Source of the DNA: Sporisorium sorghi
Lineage: Eukaryota; Basidiomycota; Ustilaginomycetes; Ustilaginales; Ustilaginaceae
Reading direction: 5' to 3'
Assembly: GCA_023212695.1 (NCBI GenBank)
Contig: JALCCG010000074.1
Span: forward strand, 17,123-81,122
Length of the DNA stretch: 64,000 bases
Made by a program: the position numbers and the translations under genes. The stretch's first letter is position 1. Each line of letters starts with the position of its first letter. This document shows, piece by piece, positions 28,891 to 36,587 of the stretch. The notes below the pieces were generated by a model that was not told the origin of the DNA, did no database searches, and was given only the letters and a program-made list of their open reading frames with translations.

Positions 28891-29175
28891 TTAAGCAACG
28901 TCGTTCGTGATGAGATAACGAATAACTTCGTCAGAAATCTTCATGAGACGCTCAAGTTCAGCTACAACTTCAGGTGTTGCGTTGAAGTTTACCAGAACGA
29001 ATACGCCATCACGGAATTTCTTGATCTCATACGCAAGACGGCGTTTACCCATTACGTCATGCTTTGTAATTTCTCCGCCGTTGGAGATGATGCCTTGGAA
29101 TTTATCGACTGCAGCTTGAACAGCTTCTTGTTCAATGTCAGGACGAATAATGTACATCACTTCATATTTGCGCAT
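28891..29175 (-). CDS. rpsF: 30S ribosomal protein S6
   Basis: 94 aa, full S6 length: MRKYEVMYIIRPDIEQEAV, GKRRLAYEIKKFRDGVFVLVNFNA, and DEVIRYLIT near the end. The start at 29175 follows AAGGAGGTG at 7 nt; an upstream extension to 29247 lacks family similarity. First gene of the operon, behind a strong promoter and a structured leader. Confidence 0.98.
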   Translation of the reverse strand: MRKYEVMYIIRPDIEQEAVQAAVDKFQGIISNGGEITKHDVMGKRRLAYEIKKFRDGVFVLVNFNATPEVVAELERLMKISDEVIRYLITNDVA

Positions 29176-29244
29176 ATGTTTCACCTCCTTATGGACTTCG
29201 GCCCTCAATCCCTGTTGAGAGCAAGGAGCGAGTCTAACTCGCAC
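29176..29244 (-). promoter_or_regulatory. rpsF leader, possible S6:S18 autoregulatory RNA
   Basis: Between the promoter and the ribosome site, the RNA can form GCGAG...CTCGC and CTCAA...TTGAG stems. The second is followed by GGCCGAAG, which places a CCG trinucleotide beside the stem. The known S6:S18-binding leader motif is a stem with a conserved CCG. The match is by eye only. Confidence 0.4.
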
Positions 29245-29250
29245 CATAAT

Positions 29251-29279
29251 ACTATATCAGAACGGATGATCGGATGCAA
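29251..29279 (-). promoter_or_regulatory. rpsF promoter
   Basis: Minus strand: TTGCAT, 17-nt spacer, TATAGT, about 75 bp before the rpsF start. Confidence 0.75.
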
Positions 29280-29414
29280 GTTTCTTTTCCCTGTCGTACA
29301 GGCACTCTTCCCTTTATTACCGCGCTTTTCTCACATTCCCTGCGATGATTTGCCGTCCATTGGCGCATGATAATACATGCAGTCCATCCATCATAATGAG
29401 GAGGTATACCCGCA

Positions 29415-29609
29415 ATGGGAGAACAGACCGAATTTCGTGCAGGCGACAAGGCCCCCAACAACGGGGTTTATATGGAAGTAGGCGTCAGAGACCATATCAT
29501 GGGGATCGAGAATCCGCGCCAGATCAAAATGAGCCGGGGTGACACCTTTCCAGAAACCCAGAATGATGACCGTGTATGGTTGAATAAACGCAGAGTACAG
29601 CCTAAGTAA
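29415..29609 (+). CDS. yjzC: YjzC family small protein
   Basis: 64-aa protein resembling the YjzC family of Bacilli (FRAGDKAPNNGVYMEVG, GDTFPETQNDDRVWL). Function unknown. GAGGAGG lies 10 nt before the ATG. It stands alone between the ribosomal operon promoter and a non-coding stretch. Confidence 0.8.
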   Translation: MGEQTEFRAGDKAPNNGVYMEVGVRDHIMGIENPRQIKMSRGDTFPETQNDDRVWLNKRRVQPK

Positions 29610-29953
29610 CAAAAGAAAGCTGTGCTCACTTTTATCCAATAAGCCGCGTCACTGATGATCATTGTATCTGCAGATGGCATTCGCGTGATACAGGTTCCGC
29701 CATCAATTGGGCTTTATGGATCCACATATCCATCCACGTGAATCCCTCATTGAACAGCGAGGCATATATTTCCATCAACGTAACCATGCATACAAATCAT
29801 GCTTCAGGCGCACATTATAATCAGGCGGTGCATGAGAGAGGTGTGGTTCCGTTGAACGTTGCAGCTGAACGACGCATGAGGTTTCTGATATTCACACGGA
29901 TTGCAAGCTAAGGAAATGAGCCGAATGCTTGACCTCTTGGACAAGTGAAGCTA
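29610..29953. other. Unassigned region downstream of yjzC
   Basis: Only short frames are present. Peptides such as NEGFTWMDMWIHKAQ (minus) look protein-like but are closed by stops and have no ribosome site. It may be a decayed gene, but I cannot name a parent. Confidence 0.35.
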
Positions 29954-30046
29954 TTGACAAGGTTCGCATAAGTGCTGATAAAATGATTCCAATTCACAAG
30001 CACCGCCTACCCAGAAGGAAGGGCCCAATCGGGTCCTTCTTTTTTT
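29954..30046 (+). ncRNA. Candidate short transcript (promoter plus terminator)
   Basis: TTGACA at 29954-29959, 17-nt spacer, GATAAA at 29977-29982 is followed by a strong terminator: GAAGGGCCC / GGGTCCTTC with loop AATC at 30018-30039, then seven T. The predicted RNA would be about 55-60 nt with no open reading frame. It could be a small RNA or only a remnant promoter next to a terminator. Confidence 0.35.
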
Positions 30047-30085
30047 CGCTTCAGCAAGTGGATTGGATAAATTCCTTAGCAAATC

Positions 30086-30124
30086 GAAAAACACTCTCTG
30101 CAGGATAACCTTGCAAGAGAGTGT
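30086..30124 (-). terminator. Terminator after tRNA-Ser
   Basis: Minus-strand arms ACACTCTCT...GCA and TGC...AGAGAGTGT followed by TTTTTCG, about 85 bp past the tRNA 3' end. Confidence 0.75.
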
Positions 30125-30210
30125 CTTATTCAAAGGTGCATATACAGCTTACACCTAACTTATGTAACCGTATCGTTTACATCCATAACAGCGGAACTTA
30201 TAAACGATGG

Positions 30211-30301
30211 TGGCGGAAAGGGTGGGATTCGAACCCACGCACGCCTTGCGACGCCTAACTGATTTCGAGTCAGCCCCCTTGGGCCTCTTGGGTACCTTTC
30301 C
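30211..30301 (-). tRNA. tRNA-Ser (anticodon CGA)
   Basis: 91-nt class II tRNA. Acceptor arm GGAAAGG pairs with CCTTTCC, discriminator G, and encoded CCA. Anticodon loop CTCGAAA gives anticodon CGA (reads UCG). There is a long variable arm (GGCGTCGCAAGGCGT region), as in tRNA-Ser, and T-arm GGTTCGAATCC. It has its own promoter and terminator, so it is a single-gene unit. Confidence 0.93.
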
Positions 30302-30313
30302 ACAGCAAGATTG

Positions 30314-30342
30314 ATTATAGCATGGAAACGTTGTCTCGTCAA
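30314..30342 (-). promoter_or_regulatory. tRNA-Ser promoter
   Basis: Minus strand: TTGACG, 17-nt spacer, TATAAT, with the -10 about 12 nt upstream of the mature tRNA 5' end. Confidence 0.8.
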
Positions 30343-30468
30343 CAGCTTGTCTGTTCTCTGACCTACCTTAGACACAGTGACCGAAGCTGGAGTTCAAATT
30401 CAAATATCCATTCCCTAGATCCCTTGCTTCGCATACAGCTGCTTGGGATACCTCCTCGGGAGGAGATA

Positions 30469-30690
30469 TTACGGAGTATCCCCTGCCCCTTCGGAATCCT
30501 GTGCCGAACGTAAAACCTTCTTCAGGTTCTTCTCGAACTTTCCTCTGGGTATCAGCACACTATGCTGGCACTTGGTACACTTGATCCGAATGTCCATCCC
30601 CATGCGAATAATCTCCATCTCATTATTCCCACAAGGATGAGGTTTCTTCATCTGAACGATATCCCCTAACTGAAATACCTTGCGTTCCAT
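30469..30690 (-). CDS. yyzM: DUF951 family protein YyzM
   Basis: 73 aa. Family wording is FQLGDIVQMKKPHPCG and IRIKCTKCQHSVLIPRGKFEKNLKKVL. The three Cys residues (PHPCG and CTKC) suggest a metal or nucleic-acid contact, but function is unknown. In Bacillus the homologue is also near rpsF and yyaC. AAGGGAG precedes the ATG. It follows mscS with 67 nt between. Confidence 0.85.
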   Translation of the reverse strand: MERKVFQLGDIVQMKKPHPCGNNEMEIIRMGMDIRIKCTKCQHSVLIPRGKFEKNLKKVLRSAQDSEGAGDTP

Positions 30691-30757
30691 GGTTTCCGCT
30701 CCCTTGGTTTCATCTCTTTCATCTTATCTATTATATATCATTAGATAACGAAATTGA

Positions 30758-31648
30758 TCAACCCTGAGCACGTTCTTGTCCCATCTCCCGTGCTTCGATC
30801 GCCTGTTTGATATCGGTGAAAATCTGACGCTCCACAGCTTCCCTTGCATTGGGATTACATTCCGCTACAATTCGAACGACATATTCCGATGTGTTCAAGG
30901 TTTGAATTCCAAGCACATCCGGTGTCCGCTGCACCTCAGGGCGACGTTCCGTGATGCCCTCAAGCGCCGTTTGAATAAGTGTAACCGTATCTTTAAGCTG
31001 CTGATCATTCTTAACCGGCAAATCCACAATTGCAAGCGAATTGGACAGCGAGTAGTTCGTGACACTCGTAATCATCCCGTTCGGAATAATATATGTTTCT
31101 CCGTTCAATCCTCTTACACGCGATGTGCGGAGTCCAATCATCTCTACTGTTCCCCGGTATTCACCACTCTTAATCACATCGCCTACAGCAAACTGATCCT
31201 CAAATATAATGAAGAACCCGGTAATCACGTCCTTAACCAAACTTTGTGCCCCAAAACCTATGGCCAGGCCAAGGACCCCGGCACCGGCTAACAATGGCCC
31301 TAACTTAAAGTTGAACTCCGAGAGAATGATTAGAATCATAACAAAATTACATACGACGGAAGTTACATTTTTTAACAGCTCTCCCACTGTAACAAATCGT
31401 CGTGAATTAACTTGAATCCGACTCTTCTCCTGCTTCAACAGGAATTGATCAATCATTTTATACACAACCCGAATAACAAGACGTGTCAGAATAAAAATGA
31501 TAATGACCCGAATGCCCGATGTCAGTATATTCATCCACATCGCTTCATCGGTAAAAAATCCAACGATTTGATTTTTCAAGTCCACTGCTCCCTCACCAAC
31601 GTTTTGTAAACTACCTGTCTCCCCGGTCAGATAACCCAAACTCCTCAA
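30758..31648 (-). CDS. MscS-family small-conductance mechanosensitive channel
   Basis: 296 aa. There are three membrane segments; the pore helix carries LLAGAGVLGLAIGFGAQSL, rich in Gly/Ala as in MscS TM3. Next comes the beta domain (DQFAVGDVIKSGEYRGTVEMIGLRTSRVR, GETYIIPNG) and a C-terminal alpha/beta domain. It releases osmolytes on hypo-osmotic shock. Start is TTG, 9 nt after GGAGG; no ATG fits. It follows the DUF3343 gene by 16 nt and is probably co-transcribed. Confidence 0.93.
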   Translation of the reverse strand: MRSLGYLTGETGSLQNVGEGAVDLKNQIVGFFTDEAMWMNILTSGIRVIIIFILTRLVIRVVYKMIDQFLLKQEKSRIQVNSRRFVTVGELLKNVTSVVCNFVMILIILSEFNFKLGPLLAGAGVLGLAIGFGAQSLVKDVITGFFIIFEDQFAVGDVIKSGEYRGTVEMIGLRTSRVRGLNGETYIIPNGMITSVTNYSLSNSLAIVDLPVKNDQQLKDTVTLIQTALEGITERRPEVQRTPDVLGIQTLNTSEYVVRIVAECNPNAREAVERQIFTDIKQAIEAREMGQERAQG

Positions 31649-31664
31649 GCCTGATGTCCTCCCC

Positions 31665-31919
31665 TTATTCTTCGATGCCTATATACCTCATGTTGTTATC
31701 AAGTGCAAATATGCCCCGGATCTCCACATGCTCCTGTCGGATGATCTCTTGAACATCTTTTAACGCACCTGGCGGGAATTGAATCGATAATGCACAGCCT
31801 GCCGTAATCTCTTTCGGTGTAGGAAAGAGATCGATTTCGATATCCGCATACTCCAGCAGCATCTCCGCACGCAGCGCCTGCTGGGTGGAATCAAATGCGA
31901 TTAGCATCGCGCCCTCCAC
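31665..31919 (-). CDS. DUF3343 family protein
   Basis: About 84 aa. The pattern AMLIAFDSTQQALRAEMLLEYADIEIDLFPTPKEITAGCALSIQ-like matches DUF3343, a family of small Se/S-transfer-related or unknown proteins (here with one conserved-looking Cys in TAGCALS). A GTG at 31919 has GAGGAGG 8 nt upstream; the in-frame ATG at 31940 would add seven residues but has a poor ribosome site. A cysteine-desulfurase-like gene lies nearby, which would fit sulfur handling, but the two are not in one operon. Confidence 0.75.
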   Translation of the reverse strand: MEGAMLIAFDSTQQALRAEMLLEYADIEIDLFPTPKEITAGCALSIQFPPGALKDVQEIIRQEHVEIRGIFALDNNMRYIGIEE

Positions 31920-32129
31920 TGTTCCATCCTCCTCCATCATGCCTATCGTTTCTATTAATATGCTTATTTAACATCATGACCTAATAATAAGAGTTTTATA
32001 TAAACTGTTATAAAGTTCAGCTTATTCATATAAACCCGTATAAAGCCGTAAAGACTGGCTCATCCTCTTTCTTTAAGCTAGGAAGCTGTCTGAAATGAAC
32101 ACCAAATCACATTTTAAGCAAATCCCAAA

Positions 32130-32158
32130 GTATAAAAACGGTCTTTCATCCATATACT
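32130..32158 (+). promoter_or_regulatory. Candidate forespore (sigma-F/G type) promoter of yyaC
   Basis: GTATA at 32130-32134 and CATATACT at 32151-32158 with 16 nt between, about 35 bp before the start codon. This resembles forespore-sigma sites more than sigma-A. yyaC of Bacillus is a sporulation gene. By-eye match only. Confidence 0.35.
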
Positions 32159-32191
32159 GATACTACCAAATGCAGACGAAAGGAAGATTCT

Positions 32192-32797
32192 ATGAACCGT
32201 CTATCTAAAATCACGTCTCGCCCGGAGGCTTCAAGCTTAAAAATACCACATACGGACCCTAACATCCATTCTGCTATTATACATCGCCTGCTCTTCCATC
32301 TTTCTGACGCTCGTATTCAGCATCGTCCGCTTGTCATTGTCTGCATCGGTACCGATCGCTCTACGGGTGATTGCCTGGGCCCTCTGGTTGGCACGTCTCT
32401 TGCCCGTTATAACAGCCCCCTGTTCCATCTCTATGGAACACTGGACGAGCCTGTCCACGCTATGAATCTTAAGGATACCCTGACTGCTATTCATGAAAAA
32501 TATGATAACCCCTTTGTGATCGGAATTGATGCCTGCCTGGGTCAATCATCAAGTGTAGGCTCTATTCAGGTATCCGACGGACCTCTCAAGCCTGGAGCCG
32601 GTGTACATAAAGAATTACCGCCGGTCGGCGATATCCATGTAACGGGTATCGTCAATGTCGGCGGCTTTATGGAGTACTTTGTATTGCAGAACACACGCTT
32701 GAGCTTGGTCATGCGGTTATCTGATATCATTGCAACCTGTCTTTTTGCCGGTATCAAAGAGTGGAACCGCTCTACCCTTCTTGCAGCGCAAGAGTAA
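32192..32797 (+). CDS. yyaC: Spore protease YyaC
   Basis: 201-aa protein of the YyaC family, related to the Gpr-type spore protease fold. Conserved stretches are IVCIGTDRSTGDCLGPLVGT, YGTLDEPVHAMNL, VIGIDACLGQ, PGAGVHKELPPVGDIHVTGIVN and FMEYFVLQNTRL. Gpr-type enzymes degrade small acid-soluble proteins at germination. AAAGGAAG lies 5 nt before the ATG. Its 3' end overlaps the convergent DUF4446 gene by 26 bp. Confidence 0.93.
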   Translation: MNRLSKITSRPEASSLKIPHTDPNIHSAIIHRLLFHLSDARIQHRPLVIVCIGTDRSTGDCLGPLVGTSLARYNSPLFHLYGTLDEPVHAMNLKDTLTAIHEKYDNPFVIGIDACLGQSSSVGSIQVSDGPLKPGAGVHKELPPVGDIHVTGIVNVGGFMEYFVLQNTRLSLVMRLSDIIATCLFAGIKEWNRSTLLAAQE

Positions 32798-33272
32798 CGG
32801 CCTCTTTTTCCTCCGGAGACAATGGGTATTTAGACTGTCCATCCTTCAATGGTTTAGCGTACACATAGGAGCTCTCCCGGTTATGCAGGCCGGTCAGAAC
32901 AATCCCTTCCTCTTGTTCACTGAGAATAGCCAGGGAGAAGCTCATTTCGTTCCCTCGTTCACCAAATGCATTGTATCGGACGATGCCCACCTTGGACTTC
33001 ATCCCTTTTATGCTGCTGCTGATCGTATCCAGCATTTTTTGGTGACTGGCATGTCCCTCTTCAATTTCATCCATTTGAATTTTCAACTGGACCAACAGGC
33101 TTTCAATATCCTCTACCCCGCTGCCTGCCATCATCGCATCGTATCGACGCCTCATTTTTCGCAGTTTTGCCCCTTGAACTATTATCGTTATCCATAAGAT
33201 CAAGATGATCATGATCATTCCGACGACAAACCAATGAAGCTGCTCCATGATCAATTCATTTAATTCAGACAT
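32772..33272 (-). CDS. DUF4446 family membrane protein
   Basis: 166 aa. One N-terminal membrane segment (WFVVGMIMIILILWITIIV) is followed by a coiled-coil stretch and a C-terminal domain with VRYNAFGERGNEMSFSLAIL and GIVLTGLHNRESSYVYAKPL, the DUF4446 pattern (Bacillus YyaB neighbourhood). Function unknown. The start at 33272 is 5 nt after GGAAGGAAG; the ATG at 33296 is less likely. It follows the desulfurase-like gene by 38 nt. Confidence 0.85.
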   Translation of the reverse strand: MSELNELIMEQLHWFVVGMIMIILILWITIIVQGAKLRKMRRRYDAMMAGSGVEDIESLLVQLKIQMDEIEEGHASHQKMLDTISSSIKGMKSKVGIVRYNAFGERGNEMSFSLAILSEQEEGIVLTGLHNRESSYVYAKPLKDGQSKYPLSPEEKEAVTLALQEG

Positions 33273-33310
33273 GCTTTCTTCCTTCCTCTTCTCCATCTTG
33301 ATCTAATCGT

Positions 33311-34459
33311 TTAACTGTGAATTTCTGCAATAGCCCTTCTCATCAGATCAATCTCATCACGGCGTGTGGAAATACCTACACTGGCTCTGACTGCACCGGT
33401 CTGTTCCGTTCCCGATGCCATATGTGCAAGCGGTGTGCAATGATAACCGGCACGCACGGCAATCCCATACTCCCGGTCCAGTCGAAACGCAAGCTCCGAT
33501 GCACTATACCTCTCTGACACAAACGCTACAATGCCAGTTCGCGCTTTTCCTAAAGCTGGTCCGAGTAAGCGAAGATCTCTTACTTCTTGCAGACCCTCCA
33601 TCATATATTGCGTTAACTCCCATTCATGCCGGTAGATATACTGCGGCGTCCATTCCAGCACCTTCTCCACTCCTGCTTGCAACCCTGCATATCCCACCGT
33701 ATTAGGTGTTCCTGCCTCATATCGATCCGGACGCACCGTCGGCTGCTCAATCGCTTCCGATTGGCTTCCTGTACCTCCATGCATTAAGGGTTCCAGATCA
33801 ATATTTGGTGAGATATACAACCCGCCCGTTCCTTGTGGCCCAAGAAGCCCTTTATGCCCCGGAAAAGCCAGCATACCAATATGCATGTCCTCCACGTTGA
33901 TATCCAGCATACCCGCACTCTGAGCGGCATCTACGAGCAGTACAGCACCTTTCCTCTTCACTATGTCTCCCAGTTCATAGAGAGGAGCAATAGAGCCGAG
34001 CAAATTGGAACTGTGACTGCATACAACCAACCTGGTATTAGAACGAAACGCACCCTCAATTAGTCGCAAATCCAGGTGACCTTCCTCATCCACGGGGACA
34101 TAATCCACTTGTATTCCTCGTGTGCGTTTTAAATATTCCAAAGGTCTTCGCACCGAATTGTGTTCAATCATCGTAGCAATCACATGATCTCCTTCATGCA
34201 AATATCCTTTGATTGCTAAATTCAGCGCTTCGGTTGTATTCGAGGTTAGTGCGATATCATTAGGGTTCTTCACCCCGAAGATATTCGCAAGTGTCTTCCG
34301 AGTCCCGTATAGCACACGGGAAGCTTTCACGGCCATCCGGTGACTGCCCCGTCCCGGATTAGCTGCAGCGTCTTCCATCGCCTTCCTCATGGCCTCAAAC
34401 ACCTCAGGAGGTTTGGGCCATGAAGTAGCCGCATGATCCAGATAAACGATCGGGTCCAT
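33311..34459 (-). CDS. Cysteine desulfurase-like class V aminotransferase
   Basis: 382-aa PLP enzyme of the SufS/CsdA-like type. N-terminal YLDHAATSWPKP, substrate motif TSNTTEALN, PLP lysine Lys203 in FPGHKGLLGPQGTG, and candidate sulfur-accepting Cys341 in RAGYHCTPLAH. This subgroup is a stand-alone desulfurase, not next to sufBCDU. The likely reaction is L-cysteine to alanine plus persulfide. AAGGGG precedes the ATG. Operon with DUF4446. Confidence 0.88.
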   Translation of the reverse strand: MDPIVYLDHAATSWPKPPEVFEAMRKAMEDAAANPGRGSHRMAVKASRVLYGTRKTLANIFGVKNPNDIALTSNTTEALNLAIKGYLHEGDHVIATMIEHNSVRRPLEYLKRTRGIQVDYVPVDEEGHLDLRLIEGAFRSNTRLVVCSHSSNLLGSIAPLYELGDIVKRKGAVLLVDAAQSAGMLDINVEDMHIGMLAFPGHKGLLGPQGTGGLYISPNIDLEPLMHGGTGSQSEAIEQPTVRPDRYEAGTPNTVGYAGLQAGVEKVLEWTPQYIYRHEWELTQYMMEGLQEVRDLRLLGPALGKARTGIVAFVSERYSASELAFRLDREYGIAVRAGYHCTPLAHMASGTEQTGAVRASVGISTRRDEIDLMRRAIAEIHS

Positions 34460-34567
34460 GATGTTTCCCCTTCATCTCTTCTATAATGGATGCCTTATAA
34501 TACATGGTCAAACATCGACACATTGTAGTACACTCACATCCCTGTCACCATGCACATTCAGTTAAAT

Positions 34568-34610
34568 AAAGACATATCTCATTCCCATACAGGAACGTCG
34601 ACATGTCTTT
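34568..34610 (-). terminator. Terminator after parA-parB, possibly bidirectional
   Basis: AAAGACAT...TTCC pairs with GGAA...ATGTCTTT. T-rich stretches follow on both strands (TTTATTT minus; GGTTTTT plus). Confidence 0.65.
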
Positions 34611-34702
34611 GGTTTTTAATCACTCTGGTTTGCTTTTCAATCCGTCACACTATAACCTATCCCACTCGTGCTAGAGCCCTCTTCACTAACAACCTTCATC
34701 TA

Positions 34703-35542
34703 TTATTGAAGGAGCTCCAGCAGTCGTTCCAGATCCTGTCTACTATAGTAGTTAAGCTCAATCTTCCCTTTGTCTTTATTGTGCTTAATTTTCACCGTTG
34801 TTTTAAATCGCTCTCTCAAATCCTCTTCCAGATGGTCAATATAAGGATCTCGCTTTTTCACTTTCGCCTTCGCTTTGTCGGCAGGCTTGCGATCCAAATT
34901 CTTAACCGCTTCCTCTAGTTCACGAACGCTCCACTCTTGTTCCACACATTGCTTCGCTAATTGTTTAACAAGGATCGGATCCTTAATTCCAACGATCGCT
35001 CGAGCATGACCCATGGATAATGTTCCACGTGAAACATTTTCCTTCACTTCTTCCGGTAGAGATAGCAACCGTAAAAAGTTAGCGATGTGAGAGCGAGACT
35101 TACCCACCTTCAGAGACAGCTCTTCCTGCGTTAAGGAAAATTGTTCCATTAGTCCCTGGTAGGCCACCGCAATTTCCATGGCATTCAGATTCTCACGCTG
35201 CAAGTTCTCAATAAGGGCAATTTCCATTACCTGTTGATCGCTAAAAGAACGAACCACCGCTGGAACTGTAGCTTTTCCACAATACTGAGACGCCCGGAAT
35301 CTGCGCTCCCCGGCAATAATCTCATACCCTTTCAGCACACTCCGAACGATAATCGGCTGAATTACGCCATGCTGACGAATCGACTCTGCCAGCTCCTGGA
35401 TCGCTTCATCGTTAAATGTCTTGCGCGGCTGATACGGGTTCGCTCGCAATTGACTGAGCGGAATTTCCACTACCTTGTCATCATCATGAATAGACAAAGA
35501 AGGAATAAGCGCATCCAGCCCTTTTCCCAAACGTTTACTCAT
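34703..35542 (-). CDS. parB: Chromosome partitioning protein ParB (Spo0J)
   Basis: 279 aa. It begins with the Soj-contact segment KRLGKGLDALIP, followed by the CTPase/ParB domain (ANPYQPRKTF, IQPIIVR, GERRFRAS), the helix-turn-helix that reads parS (SLKVGKSRSHIANFLRLL) and a C-terminal dimer domain. It loads SMC and clamps DNA at parS near the origin. AAAGGAAG precedes the ATG; the first 8 nt overlap the parA 3' end. A parS site lies inside the gene. Confidence 0.96.
   Translation of the reverse strand: MSKRLGKGLDALIPSLSIHDDDKVVEIPLSQLRANPYQPRKTFNDEAIQELAESIRQHGVIQPIIVRSVLKGYEIIAGERRFRASQYCGKATVPAVVRSFSDQQVMEIALIENLQRENLNAMEIAVAYQGLMEQFSLTQEELSLKVGKSRSHIANFLRLLSLPEEVKENVSRGTLSMGHARAIVGIKDPILVKQLAKQCVEQEWSVRELEEAVKNLDRKPADKAKAKVKKRDPYIDHLEEDLRERFKTTVKIKHNKDKGKIELNYYSRQDLERLLELLQ
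35021..35036. promoter_or_regulatory. parS site inside parB
   Basis: TGTTCCACGTGAAACA matches the Bacillus parS consensus exactly, at the same intragenic position as the main parS site of spo0J in Bacillus. Confidence 0.95.
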
Positions 35543-36296
35543 ACGAGATCACTTCCTTTGCCAGCTCCAAGTATACTTCCGCTCCCTTTGAACGGGGATC
35601 ATAGGTGATGATCGACTGTCCATGAGACGGCGCCTCACTCAAACGAACATTTCTCGGAATAATCGTTCTGTACACTTTTTCCTGAAAATACTTCTTCACT
35701 TCTTCAATCACCTGAATGCCCAGGTTGGTGCGCGCGTCCAGCATGGTTAACAATACACCCTCAATCTTGAGGGATGTATTCAGATGTTTCTGAACTAGAC
35801 GTACCGTATTCAGCAGCTGACTCAAACCTTCCAGAGCGTAATACTCGCATTGAATTGGAATGATAACGGAATCGGCCGCAGTCAAAGAATTGATTGTTAG
35901 AATGCCTAGCGACGGAGGACAATCTATCAAAATATAATCATACTGGGGCTTGATTAATTGAAGTGATTTTTTCAAACGCACTTCACGGGAGATCGTAGGA
36001 ACAAGCTCAATCTCAGCACCAGCCAGTTGAATGGTAGCCGGAATGATGTCCAGACCTTCTATGTTTGTCCCACAGATGGCGTCTTTCGGGTGTACTTCGT
36101 TGATGATAATATCATAAATGCAGTTTGCAACATCGGCTTTATTAATGCCAACCCCACTCGTTGTGTTTCCTTGGGGGTCTATATCCACCAAAAGCACCCG
36201 TTTGCCTAGCGAAGCCAATCCAGCTCCCAGATTGACGGAAGTCGTCGTTTTGCCGACACCGCCCTTTTGATTTGCTATGGCAATTATCTTTGACAC
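35535..36296 (-). CDS. parA: Chromosome partitioning ATPase ParA (Soj)
   Basis: 253-aa deviant Walker ATPase. KGGVGKTT spans residues 11-18 (signature Lys11 and Lys16), DIDPQGN follows, and then LIDCPPSLGILT. It works with ParB in origin segregation and, in Bacillus, also modulates DnaA. The start is a GTG 6 nt after GAGGTG; the overlapping ATG is out of frame. First gene of parA-parB. Confidence 0.96.
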   Translation of the reverse strand: MSKIIAIANQKGGVGKTTTSVNLGAGLASLGKRVLLVDIDPQGNTTSGVGINKADVANCIYDIIINEVHPKDAICGTNIEGLDIIPATIQLAGAEIELVPTISREVRLKKSLQLIKPQYDYILIDCPPSLGILTINSLTAADSVIIPIQCEYYALEGLSQLLNTVRLVQKHLNTSLKIEGVLLTMLDARTNLGIQVIEEVKKYFQEKVYRTIIPRNVRLSEAPSHGQSIITYDPRSKGAEVYLELAKEVISYE

Positions 36297-36549
36297 TCAT
36301 TTCACCTCAATGTAGGAAGACTCTTCTAAGTAGTCGCAATAGATGTATACAGCAAATTAGCTGTACATAAAATATGTGAACAATCCCCATGTACCGGAAT
36401 GCTCCAGGATATAGCGCCGATGAAAATGAGCAACAATATTAATCACGTGTTTCTCATCTGTAAGTAAGAATAAACCTATATGACTCCGCCTGCCGAAGAG
36501 AGTTAAGAGAATTTCAATTGAATGAGGTATCTCCCCTCCTCGGTCAACA
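36297..36549. other. parA upstream region
   Basis: Non-coding gap between noc and parA that must carry the parA promoter. I could not pick a clear -35/-10 pair and see no further structure. Confidence 0.4.
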
Positions 36550-36576
36550 GAAAAAGCGGTACGATGTATACCGCTT
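36550..36576 (-). terminator. Terminator after noc
   Basis: Minus-strand stem AAGCGGTA / TACCGCTT with a 7-nt loop, followed by TTT. Confidence 0.65.
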
Positions 36577-36587
36577 CACACCATATC

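Noticed and set aside
29746..29762. Third parS (CCACGTGAATC)
   Set aside because: Only the central CACGTGA matches; flanks do not fit the parS consensus.
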